From the NCBI GenBank assembly GCA_016290775.1, contig JAEEVF010000006.1, forward strand, positions 1-51,989: a DNA stretch of 51,989 bases. Reading direction: 5' to 3'. The first letter of the stretch is position 1. Each line of letters opens with the position of its first letter. Below the pieces are notes generated by a model. It did no database searches. It was not told the DNA's origin and was given only the letters and a program-made list of their open reading frames with translations. Origin of the DNA: Acetatifactor sp. (GTDB lineage: Bacteria > Bacillota > Clostridia > Lachnospirales > Lachnospiraceae). The position numbers were made by a program, and so were the translations under genes. Shown in pieces: positions 31,816 to 40,866 of this stretch.

Positions 31816-33063
31816 ATGAAAAAAGAAGGATATTACTCGAGCGGGAGCTTTGCCGCGAAGGCACACGTGACAAAGAAGACGCTAAGATATTATGATGAGC
31901 ATGGGTTCCTGAAGCCATCCTTTGTAAATGAGAACGGCGCGAGGTTTTACACCGAGCAGGACTTTCAGAAGATGCAACAGATCCAGATGCTTAAATACCT
32001 GGGTTTTTCCTTGGAGGATATCAAGGAGATGACCATGAAGGAGGCCAGGGACGAGTCGCTGATCCCGGCGCTGAAGCTTCAGACGGAGCTTTTGGAGGAG
32101 CGCATGGAGCAGATGAAGCTGGTCTGGGAAAGCCTTCAGCAGACGACGGAGCTTTTGCAAAAAGGAAAGGCCGTGGACTGGGGGAAGCTCATGGAGGCGA
32201 CCAGCGTGAGTGGCCTAGAGCAGAGCTTAAAGCAGCAGTATCTGAGCAGTGCAAACATTGGCGCGAGGATCAGCCTTCATGCGAAATATGCGGTGAACAA
32301 GCAGGGATGGTTCCCGTGGATCTTTGAGCAGTGCGGGTTTGATGAGGAGGCAGATGCGTCTGAGAAAGCCGCCAATGGAGCGTCGCGAGGGGCCGCGAAG
32401 GGATCGCAAGGCGTCTTTAGGGTGCTGGAACTCGGCTGTGGCAACGGGAGTTTTTGGCTGGAGAATTGGGAGAGGATCCCGGCTGGCGTGAAGGTTACGC
32501 TGTCCGACCAATCCGAGGGGATGCTGCGTGAGGCAAAGAAGGCTTTGCGCGGAAAGAATTCCCAATTTGACTTCAAGGTGATCGACTTTCATGAGATTCC
32601 CGTGGAAGATGCGAGTTTTGACCTTGTGATAGCCAATCATGTGCTGTTTTACGCGAAGGATTTTTCAAAGGTTTTGGGCGAGATCAGGCGTGTTCTGAAG
32701 CCTGGCGGACGGCTTGTGTGCAGTACTTACGGTACGGCGCATATGAAAGAGATCAGTGCGCTGGCGGCACAGTTCGACGATCGCATCGTCCTTGCGGCGC
32801 AAGATCTCTATGAGATCTTCGGGAAGGAAAACGGCGGAGAGATATTACGCCCCTATTTTGAAAAGGTGGAGTGGCGACAATATGAGGATCACCTGCTCGT
32901 GACCGACGCGGAGGACCTCGTCGACTATATTATCTCCTGCCACGGTAATCAAAACCGTTATATCGTCAATGATTACAAGGCTTTCCGCCAGTTCGTGGAA
33001 AGCAAACTCCGCAAGGGTTTTTATGTCACAAAGGACGCAGGAATCTTTGTGGCGAGGAAATAA
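31816..33063 (+). CDS. MerR-family regulator fused to a SAM-dependent methyltransferase
   Basis: 415 residues. Residues about 8-75 are a MerR winged helix (SGSFAAKAHVTKKTLRYYDEHGFLKPSF... FQKMQQIQMLKYLGFSLEDIKEM), then a coiled coil (about 80-120), a linker with an Ala/Gly/Ser-rich stretch (about 177-195), and a class I methyltransferase domain: motif I VLELGCGNGSFW, then FDLVIANHVLFYAKDF and LKPGGRLVCSTYG. This places an enzyme where MerR proteins have an effector-binding domain, so methyl transfer and gene control may be linked. No obvious MerR operator was identified nearby. Starts 52 bases after pyrC. Confidence 0.85.
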   Translation: MKKEGYYSSGSFAAKAHVTKKTLRYYDEHGFLKPSFVNENGARFYTEQDFQKMQQIQMLKYLGFSLEDIKEMTMKEARDESLIPALKLQTELLEERMEQMKLVWESLQQTTELLQKGKAVDWGKLMEATSVSGLEQSLKQQYLSSANIGARISLHAKYAVNKQGWFPWIFEQCGFDEEADASEKAANGASRGAAKGSQGVFRVLELGCGNGSFWLENWERIPAGVKVTLSDQSEGMLREAKKALRGKNSQFDFKVIDFHEIPVEDASFDLVIANHVLFYAKDFSKVLGEIRRVLKPGGRLVCSTYGTAHMKEISALAAQFDDRIVLAAQDLYEIFGKENGGEILRPYFEKVEWRQYEDHLLVTDAEDLVDYIISCHGNQNRYIVNDYKAFRQFVESKLRKGFYVTKDAGIFVARK

Positions 33064-33191
33064 ACTGAAAAATGAACCTTTCTCTTTTGGCGACCGTCTT
33101 TATAAGTGAGACCGGTTGAAAGGCGTTGGTTGCCAAGCAATGCAAAGGAGCAGCAGGCATGATGCGCAGTGCTTGCGGAAAGGAGGTTTGG

Positions 33192-34514
33192 GTGTCGGAA
33201 TTTGAGAAGCTTTTGGGGCAGGTTCGGATTTCCGTGGAACGCTTTGTGCGATATAAGATCGCGGACAGGGCGGATGCGGAGGACGTGCTGCAGGAAGTAT
33301 ATTTGGCAGCCTATCAGAAGTTTGCACAATTAAAGAACCCGGACAGCTTTAAGGCCTGGATCCTAAGCATTGCAAGGAACAAGTGCAATGACTATTTCCG
33401 CGCGAAGGCGGCATGCCTGGAGATCTCGATGGAGGATCTGACGGAGCTTCGCGAGGAAGAGGGGCGGCAGGGAAAGTGCGATTTCGCCTTTGTGCGCGAG
33501 AATGTGGAGGCCTTGCAGGACAAGGATAAGGAGATCTTGATCCTCTATTTTTGGAAGGAGCTTCCGCAGGCAGAGATCGCATCACGCCTTGGGATCCCGC
33601 TGGGCACCGTCAAGAGCAGACTTTATACTGCGAAGGAGAGATTCCGTGAGCAATATGAGGCGAGCAGGAAGGCGGGAAACAGAGGCATTGCAGGGAATGG
33701 TACGGACCGTCGTACTGAATCAGAGAAAGGATGGATGAATATGAAAAGATTACCGGAATATATGCCGGAATATAAGATCGAAAAGACGGACAAGGAGCCG
33801 TTTGCAGTAAAGTGGGAAGAGCTGATGGGATGGTTTTTGGTACCGAAGATCGGCGAAAGGATATCATGGGGGATGTATGATCAGCCTTCGGGGAAATGTG
33901 ATCACGTTTATGACATGGAGGTGATCGGGCGCGCAAAGGTGCACGGCATCGAGGGCGTGGAGCTGACCGCGAGGGAGGCTTCGTACTCAAATAAGAAGGA
34001 AGTGATCAACAGAACCTTTGTGGCGCAGCTGACGGACACGCATTGCAGATACCTGGCGACGATCAGAAATGACAATGGCGTCAGAAATTTCATCACATTC
34101 CTGGACGGGGAAGAATTCATGGAGTGCTGGGGATATGGCGAGGACAATGTCGGAAATGAGACGGACCTTGCACCGAAGGGGATCATCCGCCGCGAGGGTA
34201 ACATTGTGACCACGCCGGGCAAGGATTTCGTGCTGGACGTGGTGGGACGATACGACGTGACGATCGCGGGGAAGACCTATGATACCGTGTGCGTGCTTGA
34301 CATCTCTACCTACAACAACGGTGTGGTGTCGGAACAGTTTTTGGACCAGAACGGGCGGACGATCCTTTGGAGACGCTTTAACAGGGACGACTGGCATATT
34401 GAGCACTATGGCGGCAAGCCCTGGAGCGAGCAACTGCCGGAGAACGACCGCCTGATCGTGGACGGCGTGACCTATGTTCAGTGGTATGACTGCATCACGG
34501 ATTACGTGTTGTGA
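33192..34514 (+). CDS. ECF sigma factor with a long C-terminal domain
   Basis: 440 residues from GTG at 33192 (AGGAGG 5 bases upstream); ATG at 33159 with AAAGGAG is an alternative. Region 2 (about 10-70: ADRADAEDVLQEVYLAAYQKF, FKAWILSIARNKCNDYFR) and region 4 (about 100-160: LQDKDKEILILYFWKELPQAEIASRLGIPLGTVKSRLYTAKERF) form a complete RpoE-type sigma factor of about 170 residues. A further 260-residue domain follows (from MNMKRLPEYMPEYKIE), beta-rich, with GKTYDTVCVLDIS and no membrane helix. The break MNMKRLPEY could be a former separate start. No anti-sigma gene is adjacent, so the extra domain may control the sigma factor. Confidence 0.8.
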   Translation: MSEFEKLLGQVRISVERFVRYKIADRADAEDVLQEVYLAAYQKFAQLKNPDSFKAWILSIARNKCNDYFRAKAACLEISMEDLTELREEEGRQGKCDFAFVRENVEALQDKDKEILILYFWKELPQAEIASRLGIPLGTVKSRLYTAKERFREQYEASRKAGNRGIAGNGTDRRTESEKGWMNMKRLPEYMPEYKIEKTDKEPFAVKWEELMGWFLVPKIGERISWGMYDQPSGKCDHVYDMEVIGRAKVHGIEGVELTAREASYSNKKEVINRTFVAQLTDTHCRYLATIRNDNGVRNFITFLDGEEFMECWGYGEDNVGNETDLAPKGIIRREGNIVTTPGKDFVLDVVGRYDVTIAGKTYDTVCVLDISTYNNGVVSEQFLDQNGRTILWRRFNRDDWHIEHYGGKPWSEQLPENDRLIVDGVTYVQWYDCITDYVL

Positions 34515-34539
34515 TGGAAATGGATGAACTAACAAAATA

Positions 34540-34596
34540 TGCCAAAGAGAACCGTCCCCGTTGGCACGTGCCAGTGGGGACGGTTCTCTTTGGCAC
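34540..34596. repeat. Dispersed GTGCC repeat pair, inverted
   Basis: Two units head to head (34540-34566 and 34569-34595) give a 27-bp inverted repeat with a two-base centre. Between convergent genes (stop at 34514, stop at 34612), as at 29269. Both arms read CTCTTTGGCA where most copies have CTTTTTGGCA. Confidence 0.85.
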
Positions 34597-34611
34597 AAAA
34601 ATCCGTTTGAA

Positions 34612-35274
34612 TCAATCCGCGATGGAATTTATGTCGGATTTGATATTGGTGAGCTTTTCCCAAATTTCGTCCACTTTCTCTTGGCCGTCGGCCACCCAGG
34701 TCATGAGGGGCTTGCGGTTGGGACCGCAGAATTCCATGTCGAAGTGCGGGGGAAAGCCCGGACGGGACGGAGAGCTCTGGTAGGAATGAATGGAGGCTAC
34801 GTCACTCAGCCGGATAAACCGATAGGTGGCATCTCCGAGATACGGAAATTGCATGCCAAGATAGTCTTTCGTGGCGAAAACATAGTCATTTTTCTGATTC
34901 ATTACCTGGAAGAGAGGCGCTGCCTTCATCTGGCGGTCAAATTCTTCCGCGGTCTCCGGCGAATCCAAAAGCGCGTCCAGATCCTTTCTGGTGAACGCTG
35001 CCGCGTCACTGGTCTTTGCTCTTTTGATGCCGATCAGCATCATGACGATAATGAAAGCGCCGATCGCAAGGAGCACGTAAATGCCGCCCCTAGGCTGTCC
35101 CTCCTGCAGTGCGCCGTTCTTGATCATCATTCCGATCATGCCGCCGATGAGCAAGATTGGTACGATGAGCAGGATGATCTTCTTGTTACCGTTTGCATTT
35201 TTTACCCCGTTTACTTCTTTTTCATACGCGCGAAACCATGAGGACAGTTCCGCATTTGAGTTTGTGTTTCCCAT
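34612..35274 (-). CDS. Membrane protein of unknown function, two helices
   Basis: 220 residues, ATG at 35274 with GGAGG upstream. Hydrophilic start (GNTNSNAELSSWFRAYEKEV), helices about 31-50 (KKIILLIVPILLIGGMIGMMI) and 65-84, then a cytoplasmic or external domain of about 130 residues ending in a Trp-containing DVASIHSYQSS... GQEKVDEIWEKL region. No family recognised. Confidence 0.75.
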   Translation of the reverse strand: MGNTNSNAELSSWFRAYEKEVNGVKNANGNKKIILLIVPILLIGGMIGMMIKNGALQEGQPRGGIYVLLAIGAFIIVMMLIGIKRAKTSDAAAFTRKDLDALLDSPETAEEFDRQMKAAPLFQVMNQKNDYVFATKDYLGMQFPYLGDATYRFIRLSDVASIHSYQSSPSRPGFPPHFDMEFCGPNRKPLMTWVADGQEKVDEIWEKLTNIKSDINSIAD

Positions 35275-35407
35275 GAGCCCCCTCCTGTTTTTTGTAAGTG
35301 TTCAAAGCTAGTGAATTAGTTCCCAATTTATTATAACAAAATCTCGGATGTTCGGCAAGGCGTCCTCATTTGCGCAAAACATGCCCAAAAGAACACGTCC
35401 AGGGCTT

Positions 35408-35541
35408 GGAATGCGAAGCATTCCATGATCCCGACCGAAGGGAGGGACGTGACGAAGGTCACGCTCCACTGGCATAAACGTGCCAAAAAGAACCGTCCCC
35501 ACTGGCATAAACGTGCCAAAAAGAACCGTCCCCACTGGCAC
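35408..35541. repeat. Inverted repeats and two tandem GTGCC repeat units upstream of tldD
   Basis: In the 374-base gap 35275-35648: GGAATGC-GAA-GCATTCC (35408-35424), GTGAC-GAAG-GTCAC (about 35449-35462), then two dispersed repeat units in direct orientation with a 33-base period (35480, 35513), preceded by a remnant ending ACTGGCA. TATACT at 35601-35606 is the probable -10 of tldD (poor -35 TTTTAT). No gene is seen in the gap. Confidence 0.7.
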
Positions 35542-35648
35542 ACCACGATATAACCTATATCGTGCAGAATAAACCGCTTTTATAGGGGCGGAGTTTATTA
35601 TATACTTATGAAGAAGCCTGTATTTCAAGCAAGGAAGGGGTAGATAGC

Positions 35649-36995
35649 ATGGATTATCATTTTGAGTTTCCAAAAGACCTTTATGCGGAGGTGCGCATGG
35701 AGGAGAGATATGAGATCTGGTTGGCGATCCGAAATGGCGAGTTGGATAACGACGGAGAGTCGGCCGAAGTGGGGGCAATGGTGCGGGTCTTTGACGGAAA
35801 CATGTGGTATACGGCCACGACGAATTCGTTTGAGGAGATCCAACAGCAGCTGGACGCGCTGGCCAAAGTTGCAGTGCCGAATCCGGACATTTACGAGCAC
35901 AAGGTCGTAAAGGAATTTGAGGTGAACCGCGATGAGATCTTCACCTATGACAAGGAATCGGATCTGCGCAAGGTGACGAGGAATCAGTGGAAAGAGATCG
36001 TGGACGGGTATATAGACAAGTGTGTGGATCCGGAGGATCCCGAGGTTACGTTCTGGATCGGGAGCATCAATGGACAGCATGAGAGAAAACGACTGATCAC
36101 AAGTAAGGGGACTGACGTGGCGTGGGACGCGCAATGCTGTGGCCTAAGTGTTTATTTTGGCTTTACCGTGGATGGTATCACCTCCTATGGCGGGTTTAAC
36201 ACGATCACGATGACGGTGCCGGAGCTCCTTGGACATGAGAAAGAAATCTTGAAGAAGAAGGCAATGTACCTGGACTACGCAAAGAATGCGAAGGATGTTG
36301 AAGCGGGAGAATATGAATGCATCCTTGCGCCCATCGTAACGGCGATGTTCACGCACGAAAGCTTTGGGCACAAGAGCGAGGCGGACTATATGCTGACCGA
36401 CAAGACGCTGGCTGAGGAATGGGTGCTGGGCAAGAAGGTCGGCTCGGAGAAGGTCACGATCTGCGACGATGGCCGCTTGTTGCATCATGGATACGTTCCC
36501 TACGACGATGAGGGGACCAAGGCGGGTAAGACCTACCTGATCAAGGAGGGTGTCCTGACGGGAAGGCTTCACGACGCAAAGTCGGCTAGCATTATGGGAG
36601 AGAAGAAAACGGGAAATTCCAGGGCGCAGGACTATCATTTCCAGCCCATCGTGCGCATGACCAACACCTACATGGAAGCAGGGACGGACAAATTGGAGGA
36701 CATGATCGCAGGCATAAAGGATGGGGTTTACGTGGTGGACGTTTCCAACGGAACAGGAAATTCCACCTTTGTCATGAATCCGACGCTTTGCTACCGCATC
36801 CGAGACGGAAAGGTTTGCGAGCCTATTCGCGTGCATATGCTGACGGGAAGCGTATTCCAGACTTTGTATGACGTGGATGCCGTGGCCGACGATTTTGAAT
36901 TGTTTGATCAATATCAATGCGGCAAGAGCGGACAGGGCGTGCGCGTGAGCGCCGGCGGGCCGAGCATCCGGGTAAAGAAGCTTTCGATCAGTTAA
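35649..36995 (+). CDS. tldD: TldD-type metalloprotease subunit
   Basis: 448 residues. The zinc-binding HExxxH is H236-E237-SFG-H241 (FTHESFGHKSEAD), the family hallmark, with GYVPYDDEGTKAGKTYLIKEG and SRAQDYHFQPIVRMTNTYMEAGT further on. It pairs with the next gene product to form a TldD/TldE protease that degrades unfolded peptides and matures some modified peptides. Start ATG with AAGGGG upstream. The next gene begins 17 bases later. Confidence 0.9.
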   Translation: MDYHFEFPKDLYAEVRMEERYEIWLAIRNGELDNDGESAEVGAMVRVFDGNMWYTATTNSFEEIQQQLDALAKVAVPNPDIYEHKVVKEFEVNRDEIFTYDKESDLRKVTRNQWKEIVDGYIDKCVDPEDPEVTFWIGSINGQHERKRLITSKGTDVAWDAQCCGLSVYFGFTVDGITSYGGFNTITMTVPELLGHEKEILKKKAMYLDYAKNAKDVEAGEYECILAPIVTAMFTHESFGHKSEADYMLTDKTLAEEWVLGKKVGSEKVTICDDGRLLHHGYVPYDDEGTKAGKTYLIKEGVLTGRLHDAKSASIMGEKKTGNSRAQDYHFQPIVRMTNTYMEAGTDKLEDMIAGIKDGVYVVDVSNGTGNSTFVMNPTLCYRIRDGKVCEPIRVHMLTGSVFQTLYDVDAVADDFELFDQYQCGKSGQGVRVSAGGPSIRVKKLSIS

Positions 36996-37012
36996 GGATG
37001 GGGGAAGAACAC

Positions 37013-38221
37013 ATGCATAAAGCAAAGGAAACATGGTCACAGAATAAGAGCACGTTTGTTTTTGAGGAGGGGAAGCTCGCTTCGTTTAGCAAGGAGAGCA
37101 ATTTTGAATCTTCTCACAGAGTATATAAAGACGGGATTGTTGGGATTCATTACCACGTGGGCAAAGTGGAGGATGCGGAAGGATATGCACGCGCCGAGGC
37201 AAATCTTGTGCGTGAGCGTCCGTACCCTTTTGAGCTGGAGACGGGAAAGCGGGCCCGCGATAAGCGCGAGAAGGTGATGTCGGATCAGGAGCTCCAGGAG
37301 ACTGCATTAAACTGCATGAAGTATCTAAACGAGACCTATCCGAAGTTTCGTGTTAAGTTAAAGTTTACGGGAACGGAATATGACAGAAGGGCCGAAAATG
37401 ACCTCGGGATGGACTATCGTTCCCAGGATTATGCGATCGGCGTGAGTGCGAGTTTTAAGCACGCGGACAGTAAGAACGTGAATGACGGGTATTTTTCATT
37501 TAACATGCGAAACTTTGACGAGAAAGTTTTTCGTCAGGTGGCGGATGACTATTTTGCAAATTACGAAACGGTCCTGGAGATTCCCGAGGAAATTATTTTG
37601 GACGTTACTTACTATGGCATGGTAGGTTTCTTTTCCGCGCACTTAAACGGCGAGGAGCTGGCACGAGGCACCTCTTTGTTTACCGGAAAGATCGGTGAGA
37701 AGCTTTTCGCGGATGACTTTACGCTGGCGCACGTGACGAGAGATCAGGATTGCTGGTTCAATCCCTTCTGGGACGGCGACGGATACGTACTGCCAAATGA
37801 TGAGCTGGTGTTGGTCGAAAACGGCGTGCTTAAGACGGGATTTGCGGACAAGAAGACGGCGAAGAGATATAACGTGGAGCACACGGGCCCTGCATATCAC
37901 AGCTTCGCTGACATTCCAGGGCCTGGGGGCCTTAGCCTGCAGATCAAGCGGAGTGAGAAGACGGTGAAGGAGCTTTTGGATGGAAGAGTCTGCGTGATCC
38001 CCGTAGATTACACCTCCAGCGGATTTGATGAGAAGGGTGAGTTCACCATGTCAATCATGAATTCTCTGCTCTTTGACGGCGAGAAGGTGCTTGGAAGGCT
38101 GCCTGAGTTTAAGATCAAGACGACTGCGTTTGATCTGTTTGGAAAGGGGTTCATTGGCGTTGGCTCGGACCAGCCGGTATATTACGACAAGCAGCTTCTG
38201 GTGAAGGTGGAGAAGGTTTAA
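37013..38221 (+). CDS. pmbA: TldE/PmbA-type protease partner
   Basis: 402 residues from the ATG at 37013 (GGGGGAAG upstream); the open frame from 36917 overlaps tldD without a site. It follows the family layout (RVYKDGIVGIHYHVG, central beta domain, GLSLQIKRSEKTVKELLDG, C-terminal beta barrel with FDLFGKGFIGVGSD) but has no HExxxH, as is normal for the non-catalytic TldE partner. A single dispersed repeat starts 3 bases after its stop. Confidence 0.85.
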   Translation: MHKAKETWSQNKSTFVFEEGKLASFSKESNFESSHRVYKDGIVGIHYHVGKVEDAEGYARAEANLVRERPYPFELETGKRARDKREKVMSDQELQETALNCMKYLNETYPKFRVKLKFTGTEYDRRAENDLGMDYRSQDYAIGVSASFKHADSKNVNDGYFSFNMRNFDEKVFRQVADDYFANYETVLEIPEEIILDVTYYGMVGFFSAHLNGEELARGTSLFTGKIGEKLFADDFTLAHVTRDQDCWFNPFWDGDGYVLPNDELVLVENGVLKTGFADKKTAKRYNVEHTGPAYHSFADIPGPGGLSLQIKRSEKTVKELLDGRVCVIPVDYTSSGFDEKGEFTMSIMNSLLFDGEKVLGRLPEFKIKTTAFDLFGKGFIGVGSDQPVYYDKQLLVKVEKV

Positions 38222-38224
38222 TAC

Positions 38225-38253
38225 GTGCCAAAAAGAACCGTCCCCACTGGCAC
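38225..38253. repeat. Single dispersed GTGCC repeat after pmbA
   Basis: One 29-base unit in the orientation GTGCCAAAAAGAACC...CTGGCAC, touching the 3' end of pmbA. The ends GTGCCA/TGGCAC can pair. Confidence 0.85.
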
Positions 38254-38264
38254 GCTAAAGCAAT

Positions 38265-38330
38265 CTTAATCCGTTCTTAAAGATTCTTAATCCGGTCTTA
38301 ATGGCAACGGGAGGGAATTTGACTTACAAT
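38265..38330 (+). promoter_or_regulatory. Four CTTAA direct repeats and promoter of the lipoprotein-ABC genes
   Basis: CTTAA at 38265, 38276, 38286 and 38297 (11, 10 and 11 bases apart), two followed by TCCG. TACAAT (38325-38330) is a good -10, but its -35 position (TGGCAA) is poor. Direct repeats at helical spacing ending at the -35 are typical of OmpR/PhoB-type activator sites. No regulator of this type is encoded next to the operon. Confidence 0.6.
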
Positions 38331-38351
38331 GGAGACAGGAGGGATCAGCAG

Positions 38352-39851
38352 ATGAGAGATATTGGGAAAATACGCGGTAGATGGATCTTTATATGTATGT
38401 TTGTGACCTTACTGGCGATGCTTGCGGGCTGTAGCAAAGATGGCGAAGATGCGGGACAAGGTAGCAATGACAAGGGCGGCATAAAGAGCCTGTTTACGAA
38501 AAAGCAGGAGCATGCATCTGACACGCCTTGGAATCACGGCACTTTTGCCATCATGGAGACGGAATATGGGTGGTACACCCACGGAAGTGGTCAGGGTTCC
38601 TTATCCCTTCGTTATTATGACAAGGAGTCGGGAGACACGATCCTTGTGTGCAACAAACCGGAGTGCCAGCATCAGTTTGACGATCAATGCGTGGCGACCT
38701 ACAAGGGGCTTAGCATTGTGAATTCCGTCATGTATGAGGGTGCGATCTATGTGCTTGGTTATGACGGACTCCCTGTTTATTCCGAGATTGACAATGGGCA
38801 GAGCAGCACCGTGAACCTAAGTCTTTATAAGGTGGCGTTGGACGGGAGCTCGATCGACCGCGTCGGAACCGTGATCGAGGTGGAAAACCCGAAGAACCAA
38901 AAAGTGAAACGGACAACTGGTTTCGGCATGCAATACAGTTATCAGTCCGATTACAGTTTTATCATTCACAAGGGTGTTGCCTACATTCCTTTTTTGGTGC
39001 AGCTTGGCGACGGCATGGCGGGGATCCGCGGCGGCGGACTCATGAAAATGGATCTTGCCACTGGGAAAACGGAGCAACTTTACGAGAAGGACAACATGCA
39101 AAAGGGTCTGCCTGCAGGCCTTGTGGGCGCGGGTGATTATGTTTATTATTTCCGCTCTGACGGAAGCGGGCAAAAAACGGGTTGGTATCGGTATCATATA
39201 ACGGAGGGGACGACGGAGCAGGTTGAAGGAGCCTATGTGATAATGGGCGATCTGGGGAACGGAAAGCAGGTGCTCTCGCTTAACGCCGCTGGCTTACATT
39301 TTTCGGCACCGCCCCCAGTGTTTACGGAAGATCGGATTTATAATATTTGCTGTTCATATGACGTTGATGATGAGAACGGGCAGAAGATGATCGCGATCAT
39401 GGCCAGTGACGTGAAGGATTGTATGCCAATACCTGAAGAAGCTTTTGAAACGGAGATTCCATTCAAGGGAAAGACGGGATATCGGCAGGCGAGAGTGGAG
39501 CTATATACGGTAACCTATTATGACGGCATGTTTTTGATCGCGGATGAAGAGTACGCTTATCTTTACGACAAGGCTGGTAAGAGCTTGGGCAAGATCATGA
39601 TCCCGAAAGAGGAATTAGAGATCACGGAAGATGATCACGACATGATCATGGAATATAAGATCTCCGACGGCAAGCTTTATCTGATCTTTACGAAGGAGAG
39701 ACCCACGGTTTACAAGGTGTTTTTCTGTCCTCTGGACGACATTCTTCAGGGAAAGGGTGCGTGGACGTTTGCATATGAGGTCCAGGGAAGATACACAAAT
39801 GAGGAGATCGAGGAGTTAAATAAGCTCCGGGAAGAACAGGGAATACAGTAA
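38352..39851 (+). CDS. Lipoprotein with C-x4-C-x-H motif, unknown function
   Basis: 499 residues from the ATG at 38352 (AGGAGGG upstream). Signal peptide with lipobox LAGC (C27), so it is anchored outside the membrane. A hydrophilic linker is followed by repeated strand-turn-strand segments (GWYTHGSG, LRYYDKESGDTILVCNKPECQHQFDDQC, YKVALDGSS, LMKMDLATGKTEQLY, YLYDKAGKS) that look like a beta-propeller. The CNKPECQH motif is frequent in Lachnospiraceae lipoproteins. Cotranscription with the ABC genes (43 bases downstream) suggests a sensor or substrate-binding role. Not a standard solute-binding protein. Confidence 0.75.
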   Translation: MRDIGKIRGRWIFICMFVTLLAMLAGCSKDGEDAGQGSNDKGGIKSLFTKKQEHASDTPWNHGTFAIMETEYGWYTHGSGQGSLSLRYYDKESGDTILVCNKPECQHQFDDQCVATYKGLSIVNSVMYEGAIYVLGYDGLPVYSEIDNGQSSTVNLSLYKVALDGSSIDRVGTVIEVENPKNQKVKRTTGFGMQYSYQSDYSFIIHKGVAYIPFLVQLGDGMAGIRGGGLMKMDLATGKTEQLYEKDNMQKGLPAGLVGAGDYVYYFRSDGSGQKTGWYRYHITEGTTEQVEGAYVIMGDLGNGKQVLSLNAAGLHFSAPPPVFTEDRIYNICCSYDVDDENGQKMIAIMASDVKDCMPIPEEAFETEIPFKGKTGYRQARVELYTVTYYDGMFLIADEEYAYLYDKAGKSLGKIMIPKEELEITEDDHDMIMEYKISDGKLYLIFTKERPTVYKVFFCPLDDILQGKGAWTFAYEVQGRYTNEEIEELNKLREEQGIQ

Positions 39852-39894
39852 GGCTTTGACGTTAGGGCTGTTATATGACGGAAAGGGGCGCAAC

Positions 39895-40866
39895 ATGCTG
39901 GAAATAAGGCATCTGACGAAGAAATATGGTGATTTTACCGCGCTTCGGGACATCAATCTGACGCTGGATAGGGGCGTGTTTGGGATTCTTGGCGCAAACG
40001 GCGCGGGGAAGTCCACCTTCCTTAACCTTATTACGGACAACATTCCGCGCACGGAGGGCGAGATCCTTTATAACGGCAAGGAAATCCTGACGCTGGGGGC
40101 GTCATTTCGAAAGAAGGTCGGCTACACGCCGCAGCTTCAGGGCATGTATGAGGATTTCAGCGCGGGACAGTTTTTGCGGTATATTGGTTCGCTGAAGGGC
40201 ATGAAGCACGGGCGCTGCAAGGAGCAGTCGAAGGAATTGCTGTCGCTGGTGGGGCTTTCGGACGTGGCGCACAAAAAGCTTGGCTCGTTTTCGGGCGGCA
40301 TGCGGCAAAGAGTGCTTTTGGCCGCAGCGCTTTTGGATGATCCCGAGATTTTGATCTTGGATGAACCGACGGCGGGGCTCGATCCGGAAGAGCGGATCAG
40401 GCTTCGGAATCATATTGCGGAGTTGGCGAAGGACCGCACGGTGCTTCTTGCGACGCATGTGGTAAGTGACATCGAATGCATTGCCGAGAAGGTTCTTTTG
40501 ATGAAAAAGGGGGAGCTTCTTCGTTTTGGTTCGCCCGTGGAATTGATGGAGGAGATCCAGGGAAAGGTTTGCGAATTTACGGGCACGTTTGAGGAGGTCA
40601 GCCACTGGAAGGAGGTTTACGGAAAGGGGCAGATCATGCGAAGGCGCGCCGGTTTTGTGTTCCGTGCGGCCGAGGAAGAGTTGCCTGAGGGGTTTGTGCC
40701 GGTGGATGACGTGACGCTGGAGGACGTCTATCTGTTTTATGCGGAGGGAAGGGAGGAGACTAAGGGCCTTGCCGAAGCGAAGGAGGATATCGAGGCAGCG
40801 CATGTTGAGGCGGAGCATGCTGAGGAAGGTGAGAACGTGCATGCTGAGGAAGGTGAGAACGCATGA
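39895..40866 (+). CDS. ABC transporter ATP-binding protein
   Basis: 323 residues from the ATG at 39895 (AAAGGGG upstream). Walker A GANGAGKS, Q-loop YTPQLQGMYEDF, signature FSGGMRQR, Walker B ILILDEPTAGLD and H of ATHVVSD are intact; it belongs to the drug/peptide export (CcmA-like) group. The C-terminal tail is Glu-rich with a short duplication (HAEEGEN twice, codons around 40808-40863). It overlaps the next gene by four bases. Confidence 0.92.
   Translation: MLEIRHLTKKYGDFTALRDINLTLDRGVFGILGANGAGKSTFLNLITDNIPRTEGEILYNGKEILTLGASFRKKVGYTPQLQGMYEDFSAGQFLRYIGSLKGMKHGRCKEQSKELLSLVGLSDVAHKKLGSFSGGMRQRVLLAAALLDDPEILILDEPTAGLDPEERIRLRNHIAELAKDRTVLLATHVVSDIECIAEKVLLMKKGELLRFGSPVELMEEIQGKVCEFTGTFEEVSHWKEVYGKGQIMRRRAGFVFRAAEEELPEGFVPVDDVTLEDVYLFYAEGREETKGLAEAKEDIEAAHVEAEHAEEGENVHAEEGENA

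Noticed and set aside
38225..38253. Dispersed repeat as an ordinary rho-independent terminator
   Set aside because: The end stem is only six base pairs and no T-run follows in the sense direction; only the inverted pairs form long stems.
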